Shown here piece by piece: positions 56,122 through 64,000 of a stretch of 64,000 bases of DNA. Positions within the stretch are counted from its first letter, which is position 1. Every line of letters begins with the position of its first letter. The stretch covers positions 65,806,325 to 65,870,324 of the forward strand of contig CM046005.1 of the NCBI GenBank assembly GCA_025175895.1, written 5' to 3'. Source of the DNA: Wurfbainia villosa (taxonomy: Eukaryota; Streptophyta; Magnoliopsida; Zingiberales; Zingiberaceae). A model generated the notes under the pieces. It did not search any database, was not told the DNA's origin, and worked only from the letters and a program-made list of their open reading frames with translations. The position numbers were made by a program, and so were the translations under genes.

Positions 56122-57359
56122 TGTAGGGGATCTCGTGACCGCTAGAGGGGGGGGGGTGAATAGCGCATTCGTCGTCGATGGAGGAATTCGATCGTGCTTG
56201 CCTATGATTGTTAGTGCACAGTGGAATATAGAAAATACAATACAAATATACAATCACAACACGAAAATATAATGTGGTTTGGAATGGAATGGTTTCTACT
56301 CCACGGATCGAGCTCAAACGAGCTCTAGCAATGTGTACAATACCACTAATCAAATAAACTCCTTCTCGACAACAAGTCGGAGGTGGAGAAATCTCGTACA
56401 ATGTATTACAAAAGTAATAAATACAAATACAAGCTAATACAAGTAAACTACACAAATACAAGTAAAGAAACACTTTACAATTGTGAAATTGGATGCTTGC
56501 TTTGTGGTTGCTTGAATTGCACTTGGAGACCTTAATTTGTAGTAGCAAATAATCCCAAAGATGTCCAAGAATCGATGGTGAATCCTCCCTCCACGAGCTC
56601 CCTTTAAAGCTGCTCCTTGGGCTAGATTTTTCCTAGCAATTGAATGATTGGGACAATCAGTCGACTGACCCTATAGCCATTGGCTCACAACGGCATGAAA
56701 CACGTTGGATAAGTCTAACGAATACACCATCATTCGACTGATCATACCCATCAGTCGACTGATGGCTTAATCAGTCGAATGCTAATGCCGATCACTCGAC
56801 TAAAGAGAACTCTGTGCTCGACATCCCGACGAGTAGTCGACTGATCTCTAGATCAGTCGCCTGCTAAGGCCATCAGTTGACTACCCAATGCTGGCAGTCA
56901 ATTGCTAGGCCAATTCCAGTAGAGAAGCTCCCATTGACTCACACCAGTAGATTGACCCATGGTCCCAGTCGACTGATACACCTCAAACATGAGGTTTTAA
57001 CCCAAGTATGGTGCCCCCGTACTTGCTAGACTACCCGTAGCCTAGACCTAAGCCTTCTAGGCACCTCCATTAGCCTCACACCTATCGAATCCCTCCAAGT
57101 CATCCATGACTTGTTCATCCATATGCTAGCCTTCAGGTGCTTCCATCGGCTATTGTCATGCTAACGATGTCTACACCGCCAAGGTACATTGGACTTATGC
57201 TGCCAAGACTCCGCTTAGACTTTCCGCCGCCAAGACTCCCGCTTGGACTTTACACCACCAATATCAAACCCCTTGGATTTTCCAAATGCCAAGTACTCAT
57301 GACTTTGACTTTCACCGCCAAGACTACACCCTTGGACTTACGTGGCCAAGACTACACCC
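56122..57359 (-). repeat. 5' LTR of element E, cut by element Q
   Basis: Collinear with 49984-51330 (GTCGTCGATGGA.GAATTCGATCGTG, palindrome array 56640-56980, minisatellite 57180-57359). Interrupted in the minisatellite by the LTR of Q; the LTR start must lie beyond 64000. The last five bases, CACCC, are the presumed target duplication. Confidence 0.82.
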
Positions 57360-59464
57360 TGTAGGGAGTTGCTTCGGAGGCTCATTGGCTCCCATGTCCT
57401 TGGATTAAAATTTTCACTAATGAAAGAAGTAATCCGGATGGGATGAGTTTCCTTGGCACAACCAATTCGTCGTCGTGCTAACAACTTGAGTGATCGCTTG
57501 AACAAACTAGTTGTTCAAGCAACACAACTCTTCTATTTGGTTAGTCGCGGAAGAGACGACGGACGGATCGCCAGTTTTTGTGTTTGTCTTCGGGGTCCAT
57601 GATTATACAAAATATATACTAATGCACACTTGTATAATCAACACATAAAAGAACATGCTAAGATCAGAATATAAAGTTGCAAAACTTTTATACCTTACGA
57701 TCTTCTACCGTATGTCCTATCCTCCTCGTGGACGACGTGTGGGCGAAGATCCTCCACGAGTAGAAGCCTTCTAGATCGCGTTCTTCCCTTCCTTATCCGC
57801 TGCGAACAAAGAGAAGAACCAACAAAACCTTTCCTTTCTAGAACCGGCCACAAAGCAAGGGAGTTTGATGCAACTGCCGGCCAAGGAACGAATGGATGAA
57901 GCGCCGGCCACCAATGCAAGGAGAACCGTCGGTCACCTTGGAGACTATGAAGGAGTGAATGCTGGCCAACCTTGAAGAGAGGTTGCCGCCGGCCAAGGAA
58001 TAAGAGAGGGACCAAGAGGATGGGCGTCGGCAAAGTCTTGATGGAAGAAGTTGTGCGCCGACAACAACTTGATGGAAGAAGATGGGCGCCGGTTCTTGTC
58101 ACAATGTTGCCGCCCAAGCCTAAACTTCCAACCCCTAGCCACCCAACCTAAAACCCTAACTCCAATTAAATCAATTATTACCTTGCCGCCCAACCTAAGC
58201 CCTCTATTTATAGAATTGGGCTTAAGCCTCCTTTAATCTCCACCGTCGGATCTAGGGATTTAATCTCCACTGTCGGATCTAGGGTTTTATCCCAACCGTC
58301 GGATCTAGGGTTTCATCCCAACCGTCGAATCTAGGATTTCATCCCAACCGTCGGATCTAGGGTTTTATCCCAACCGTCGGATCTAGGGATTTAATCCCAA
58401 CTGTCGATTCTAGGGTTTCATCCTAACCATCGGATCTAGGGATTTAATCCCAACCGTTGGTTCTAGGGTTTCATCCCAACCATCGGATCTAGGGATTTAA
58501 TCCCAACCGTTGGTTCTACAGTTTTGTTTTACATCCTTGGATCTAGATTTCATGAGGATTATATTAGGCTACGATAGGGACCATAAGGAGGAGTTGGATC
58601 TTGGCCACCCGATGGATCGGAACCACACAAACTTGATCCATCAATGATGTTCCATTCCACTAGAGGATCATCATTGAACTACCTCACCAACCCCCATAAA
58701 ATAATATGGGCTCCATATATTATTTGTACATTCATCTCCTCATGTTTAAGATATCGAATGTCCTTCAATTAATTGATTTATTGACCATCAATTAATTAAC
58801 ATCTAACTCCTCGAGTAGTACCACTCAACCTTATCATCATGTTGACTAAGTCAACCAGCTGGGTTTACATGATGAACCTTATGAGCTCCTCAAGGGGACA
58901 TCATCAACCTAATATATAGGACACGGTTTCCTCCTATAATCAACGACGCACCATGTAAATAATATCATTTCCCAACTTACCGGGCATATTGATTTAATCC
59001 ATCTAAATCTCACCCTCTGGTAAATCAAAGAAATAAATACTAAGTACATGTGCCCGTTATTATATCAGGATTAAGAGCATGTACAACATAATATCCGAGG
59101 TCCGATTCAATTATGTAGTCAATAATTAATTGAATCACCTCTATGTCGGTCCTGCTCAATACACCTAAGTGTACTAGTGTAACTCTATGTTCAAGACAAA
59201 ACAATACCAAGCTACACTACAACCATGCCAATGGTTTGTCCAAAACCATCTTGGTTGTGAGCCTCTACTTATATTTTACAAGGGACTGATAACATGATCT
59301 TCTGTGCCACACCAAGCACCATGTTATCTACAATGTAAAATATTAGACAATATGCACACACACATATAATAAATATATAAAGTGCAAACAATGATCATGT
59401 GATTCTTATTCCAAAATAAAATGTTCATACAAAAAGAGCTAGGCTTTCAGTATACATTCCAACA
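57360..59464 (-). repeat. 3' LTR of element Q
   Basis: 2105 bases, TGTAGGGAG to TTCCAACA. TATA-like TATAAATA on the minus strand at 58205-58212. Shares the start TGTTGGAATGTATACTGAAAG and the region 58540-59450 with P's LTR; the part around 57420-58200 is divergent. Confidence 0.88.
58237..58520. repeat. Minisatellite in LTR of element Q, ~28 bp unit
   Basis: Eleven or so tandem units of CCAACCGTCGGATCTAGGG plus TTTCATC or ATTTAATC. P's LTR has three or four units at the same place, and the 5' LTR of Q begins the array at 63935 but is cut by the window end. Confidence 0.85.
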
Positions 59465-59475
59465 ATCTCCCACTT
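59465..59475 (-). promoter_or_regulatory. Polypurine tract of element Q
   Basis: AAGTGGGAGAT on the minus strand directly before the 3' LTR. Confidence 0.75.
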
Positions 59476-59497
59476 ATACTAAAAGACTATGCCGTCA

Positions 59498-61600
59498 TCA
59501 CACTGCCATACATCTGATCCCCATGTCCTCCACATGCCTATCAAACGCTTTCGCTGGAAGGGCCTTAGTGAATGGATCCGCCAGGTTATCCTCTGATGCA
59601 ATCTTGGCGACAGCTACTTCTCCTCGCTTTACGATCTCTCGTATAAGGTGGTACTTGCGCTCTATGTGTTTACTCGCCTTATGGGCTCGTGGTTCCTTCG
59701 AGTCAATCGCTGCTATTATCACAATAAATTGTGATAGTTCTGGGCAAACCAGGAATCACATCCAAGTCCATCAAGAAGTTCCTGAGCCATACAGCTTCCT
59801 TGGCTGCCTCAGAGGCTGCCACATACTCAGCTTCCATGGTAGAGTCCGCCACGCATTTCTGCTTGACACTCCTCCATGCTATGGCTCCACCTCCAAAAGT
59901 AAACACAAACCCCGAGGTAGACTTACTCTTGTCCCTATCTGATTGGAAATCCAACTGTAACCCATGTGGACTAATTGATCCGCCTCAGAAACCAAAGATA
60001 TAATCCCTAGTCCTTCTCAGGTACTTCAATATATGCTTTACCGCAGTCCAATGTCCCTGTCCAGGATTACTCTGATATCTGCTAACCATGCCCATGGCAA
60101 AGCAGATATCCGGTCTCGTACATAGCATAGCATACATAAGGCTTCCTACTGCCGAAGCATAAGGAACCGCCTTCATGTCCTCTATCTCCTTTGATGTTCT
60201 GGGACACATCTCTTTAGATAAAGGAACTCCATGCCTAAAAGGTAGAAAACCTTTCTTGGAGTTCTGCATGCTAAAACGAGCAAGGATAGTGTCAATGTAT
60301 GAAGCTTGAGACAAGCACAACATCCTTTTCTTGCGATCCCTTATAACTTTGATCCCAAGGATGTGTCCCACTTCTTGTTTCTCTAGGATAGCCAATGAAC
60401 ATGCGCACTTCTGTATGGGGTTCTAACTTACCAGCATCTACCTTCAGCACATGTGCTCGACTCCCCCAAATCCGAATATGTCTTAGACTAGGCTTTCGCC
60501 CAGTCTACAATTTTGTGGGAGTAGAAGGCACTGATTTAGATGGGACCAAGTTCAGAATATACACTACCGTATCTAGAGCATATCCCCAGAACGAATCTGG
60601 CAACTCAGAATAATTCATCATCGATCTAACCATCTCCATAAGAGTCCTATTCCTTTGCTCTGCTACACCATTCTGCTAAAGTGTGCCCGGTGCAGACAAT
60701 TGGGATTGAATCCCAGCCTCTGATAAGTAATTCCTAAACTCTCCCAAGAGGTACTCACCACCATGATCAGATCATAGTGTCTAGATACTTTTACCTTGAC
60801 GTTTCTCCACATCAGGCTTGAATTCTTTGAACTTATCAAAGCATTCAGACTTGCGGTGCATCAAGTAAATGTATCCATATCTCGAATAATCGTCTATAAA
60901 AGAGATGAAATACTCAAAACCACCTCTAGCCTGGATAGACATAGGACCACACAAATCAGAATGAACCAATTCTAACACATCTTTGGCTCTATACCCCTTG
61001 GCTTTAAAAGGCCTCATGGTCATTTTACCCTCCAAGCAAGATTCGCAGGTTGGGAAATCTTCCACCACTAATGAACCCAGAGGTCCATCAACTATCAACC
61101 CTTGAATTCTGCTTAGGTTAATGTGACCAAGCCTAAGATGCCAAAGATATGTTTGGTTCATCTTCGAAGGTTCTTTTCTCTTATTGGAATTAGAAGATGA
61201 GTTATTAACTTCTATTTGCATCGTGAGAGCTTTTGGTTCAAGTGTGTATAAATTTCCTATCAATGCACCCGAAGAGATAATCTCCCTATTCCTTTTTATA
61301 ACAACTCTGTCATTAAAAGAAATAGAATATCCATTAATAAACAATTTAGAAACTGAAATTAAATTCTTTCTAAATAAAGGTACATAAAGGCAATTCTTAA
61401 GAACCAAAACTTTATTTTTTTCAAAAGATAAATAAACATATCCCACTGCAATAGCCGCCACCATCGTGGCATCGCCCAAGTATATGGTAATCTCCCCCTC
61501 AGCCAGTCGTCTAGTTTCCTGGAACCCCAGCAAAGTATTGCAGACATGATCAGTGGCTCCCATATCTACACATCAGGTGTCAGTAGATAACACCGCTAAA
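59498..61600 (-). pseudogene. pol of element Q with RT core deleted
   Basis: Protease site reads VDMGATDH (Thr of DTG changed to Met), and the Trp before it is a TGA. Integrase keeps WHLRLGHINLSR, CESCLEGKM, HSDLCGPMS and SDHGGE but has two stops near 60775. At about 60380 the integrase tail (RMFIGYPRE) runs straight into the end of RT (VGHILGIKV), so roughly 1 kb including KTAFLNG and the catalytic YVDD is gone. RNase H fragments follow in two frames (STSGFVFTFGGGAIAWRS; MEAEYVAASEAAKEAVWL; IYCDNS; HIERKYHLIREIV; LADPFTKALP). Confidence 0.9.
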
Positions 61601-62424
61601 CATGTTTCAATGACTAGACCAAAAGATTTACCTTTATTCTTCTTCCAGTTGGGGCAGTCCTTCTTATAGTGTCCAGTCTGCTTACAAGTGAAGCACTTGC
61701 CTTTCATCTTCTTCACTCCTCCCTGAGTTCCTCCCACCGCCTTTGTTCTAGTTTGTTTCTTCTTCTTCTTGCCTATAGTCTTAGAAGTAGAAACCTTTTG
61801 GACAACCATGGCTTGCGCCTGAGCACTCTGACGAAATAGCCCCTCTGCCGCCTGGAGTTTTGTCAGAAGCTCCGCCAACGAATACAACCTCTTGTTCATG
61901 TTGTAGTTCAGGCGAAACTGCTCAAAACTCATAGGTAGAGACTGGAGAATGATATCAACCTGGGTTTCCCCATCAATCTCAGCTCCAAGGACCTCCATCT
62001 CATTCAAATGAGCCATCATCTTGAGAACATGATCCCTCACGGGTGTTCCCTCGATCATGGTAGTCGTCATCAAGTTTCTCATGCCTTCCTGCCTAGCAGC
62101 CAAATTTTGGTGTCCGTAAAGCTCTTTGAGATTGAGCATCATGTCATAAGCAGTGGGCATGGCTTGATGCTGATGTTGCAATACATTTGACATAGATTCC
62201 AAAATGTAACACCGCGCCATCTCATGGGTCTTAATCCACTTCTTATAACTCTCCTTCTCCCTTTACCCAGAATCATCCGCAGACTTAGGAGGGCACTCTT
62301 CGAGGAGTACATATTTGTATTCCTCAGCAGTCAAGACAATGTCAAGATTCCTCTTCCAATCAAAGTAGTTGGGTCCAGTAAGTTTATTTTCTTTCAGTAT
62401 CACAGCAAGCGGGTTGAAAGACAT
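61573..62424 (-). pseudogene. gag of element Q
   Basis: ATG at 62424: MSFNPLAVILKENKLTGPNY, FDWKRNLDIVLTAEEYKYVL. A TAA (GAA in P) near 62262 breaks the frame. It continues MARCYILESMSNVLQHQHQA, LMTTTMIEGTPVRDHVLKMM, LPMSFEQFRLNYNMNKRLYS, a basic segment GKKKKKQTRTK and an intact zinc knuckle CFTCKQTGHYKKDC. Confidence 0.9.
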
Positions 62425-63018
62425 TTTGAAAGAAAACCTAAGAATCACATAGATCAAAAACATTAGATTTCAAAAAATTATTGATTCCTCAAACAATAAA
62501 ATTTTAAAATCAACCAACACCTCAAAACACCGAGAATATCGTATGCCACGATAGTGTGGACGTATACAAAATCTACATTTGTAAGAGGAGGTTTTACCCA
62601 TTAATTTTACTATCTTGTCAACCTAACTTTTTGACAAGTAAAATTAATAGTTGGTTCCTCTTCGGCCCTACAAATAAAAGCAGTGACTATGATAGGGAGG
62701 ATACTTATATTTGTATCTAAGTGTTTACCATTACTCGGTACCAAGGTAATTATCTCGGGTTATGTGCCTTCCGATGGGGAAGTACACATGATTCTTAATA
62801 ATTTCCTATAACCATATTCGACCTTGTGATCCGCAAACAAACTCATCCGATGGGGAGGAAGGCACTCAGAGCCGACGTGCAAGTTTGTTTGCATCACATA
62901 TCAAATCGTAATGGAGGTCGTGGGAATTTATAAAAATATCCCTCTCCCACTTAGTAATTTGAAATTGAGGAATTTTCTAGCCTACGACATGCATAAATGC
63001 ATAAATTTTCTACCGTGG
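62425..63018 (-). other. Leader of element Q
   Basis: Non-coding stretch between gag start and primer site, about 450 bases shorter than the leader of P; aligns with the 3' half of that leader. Confidence 0.6.
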
Positions 63019-63029
63019 CTCTGATACCA
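63019..63029 (-). promoter_or_regulatory. Primer-binding site of element Q
   Basis: Minus strand TGGTATCAGAG, beside the LTR boundary near 63031. Confidence 0.87.
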
Positions 63030-63030
63030 C

Positions 63031-64000
63031 TGGTAGGGAGTTGCTTTGGAGGCTCATTGGCTCCCATGTCCCCGGATTAAAATTTTCACTAATGAAAGAA
63101 TTAATCCGGATGGGATGAGTTTCCTTGGCACAACCAATTCGTCGTCGTGCTAACAACTTGAGTGATCGCTTGAACAAACTAGTTGTTCAAGCATCACAAC
63201 TCTTCTAGTTGGTTAGCCGCGGAAGAGACGACGGACGGATCGCCGGTTTTTGTGTTTGTCTTCGGGGTCCATGATTATACAAAATATATACTAATGCACA
63301 CTTGTATAATCAACACATAAAAGAACATGCTAAGATCAGAATATAAAGTTGTAAAACTTTTATACCTTACGATCTTCTACCATATGTCCTATCCTCCTCG
63401 TGGACGACGTGTGGGCGAAGATCCTCCACGAGTAGAAGCCTTCTAGATCGCGTTCTTCCCTTCCTTGTCTGCTGCGAACAAAGAGAAGAACCAACAAAAC
63501 CTTTCCTTTCTAGAACCAGCAACCAAGAAAGGGAGTTTGATGCAACCGCCAGCCAAGGAACGAATGGATGAAGCGCCGACCACCAATGCAAGGAGAACCG
63601 CCGGCTACCAATGCAAGGAGAACCGCCGGCCACCTTGGAGAGTATGAAGGAGTGAACGCCGGCCAACCTTGAAGAGAGGTTGCTGCCGGCCAAGGAATAA
63701 GAGAGCGACCAAGAGGATGGGCGCCGACCAAGTCTTGATGAAAGAAGTTTGGCGCCGGCAACAACTTGATGGAAGAAGATGGGCGCCGGTTCTTGTCACA
63801 ATGTTGCCGCCCAAGCCTAACCTTCCAAACCCTAGCCACCCAACCTAAAACCCTAACTCCAATTAAATCAATTATTACCTTGCCGCCCAACCTAAGCCCT
63901 CTATTTATAGAATTGGGCTTAAGCCTCCTTTAATCTCCATCGTCGGATATGGGTTTTATCCCAACCGTCAGATCTAGGGTTTCATCCCAACCGTCGGATC
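63031..64000 (-). repeat. 5' LTR of element Q, truncated by window end
   Basis: Collinear with 57360-58330 of the 3' LTR, with a small extra duplication near 63590-63625 (GGAGAACCGCCGGC twice). TATA-like site at 63902-63909. Confidence 0.88.

Larger units (their letters stand above)
57360..64000 (-). mobile_element. Ty1/copia retrotransposon Q (right end outside window)
   Basis: Minus-strand relative of P. 3' LTR 57360-59464, polypurine tract, RNase H/RT remnant, integrase, protease, gag, leader, primer site 63029-63019, and 5' LTR from 63031 past the window edge. An internal deletion of about 1 kb removes the RT core. Its LTRs are longer than P's (2105 bases) because of a minisatellite. Confidence 0.9.

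Noticed and set aside
57695..58193. 140- and 82-residue frames in the LTR of Q (and 63367-63890)
   Set aside because: Frames differ between the two LTRs of the same element and contain no recognisable domain; likely non-coding LTR.

Overview
The window looks like intergenic DNA from a large, repeat-rich flowering-plant genome. Nearly every base can be assigned to LTR retrotransposons. All primer-binding sites resemble TGGTATCAGAGC (initiator-Met tRNA type), and every pol fragment is Ty1/copia (protease, integrase, RT with YVDD, RNase H, in that order). I found no convincing host gene, tRNA, rRNA or CRISPR array. The species cannot be named from the sequence; a monocot is a guess.

The layout is a deep nest. 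Element D (5' LTR 6643-8473) is the outer layer. A solo LTR, J, sits in D's 3' LTR and is flanked by ATTAT. J was split by element I (12312-27042), whose 3' LTR was split by copia element H (12513-21913, target duplication TCATC). J was split again by copia element K (28768-38351, target duplication ATTAA). D's 3' LTR resumes at 38396 and is broken at 38984 by element F. The gag of F is split by copia element P (40790-49653) and then meets the minus-strand element E (from 49984). E carries a solo LTR, S (51351-52422, target duplication GAACT). Its 5' LTR is cut at 57360 by copia element Q, which runs off the right edge. At the left, a minus-strand gag fragment (1-1003) is fused head-on to a plus-strand copy (1039-5959) of the same family.

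Two groups of elements are present. H, K, P and Q are autonomous-type copia elements (2-kb LTRs, gag-PR-INT-RT-RNaseH, probably the Tork/Angela lineage); all are dead. H and K share one RNase H deletion, so a defective copy seems to have been mobilised. The left-end copy (called A), D, E, F and I carry only gag and no pol. Their gag ends at the same place in three copies, just before where protease would begin, and is followed by 1.2-1.8 kb of non-coding DNA and then the LTR. They also share LTR termini (TGTTRGTGCAATC), arrays of the palindrome CAGTCGACTG and a conserved stem-loop (CATCTCAC...GTGAGATG) in the 3' non-coding part. I infer gag-only non-autonomous retrotransposon families that need pol in trans; this is the most interesting content.

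None of the reading frames looks intact enough to make a full working polyprotein. Element ages and exact LTR identities could not be computed here.
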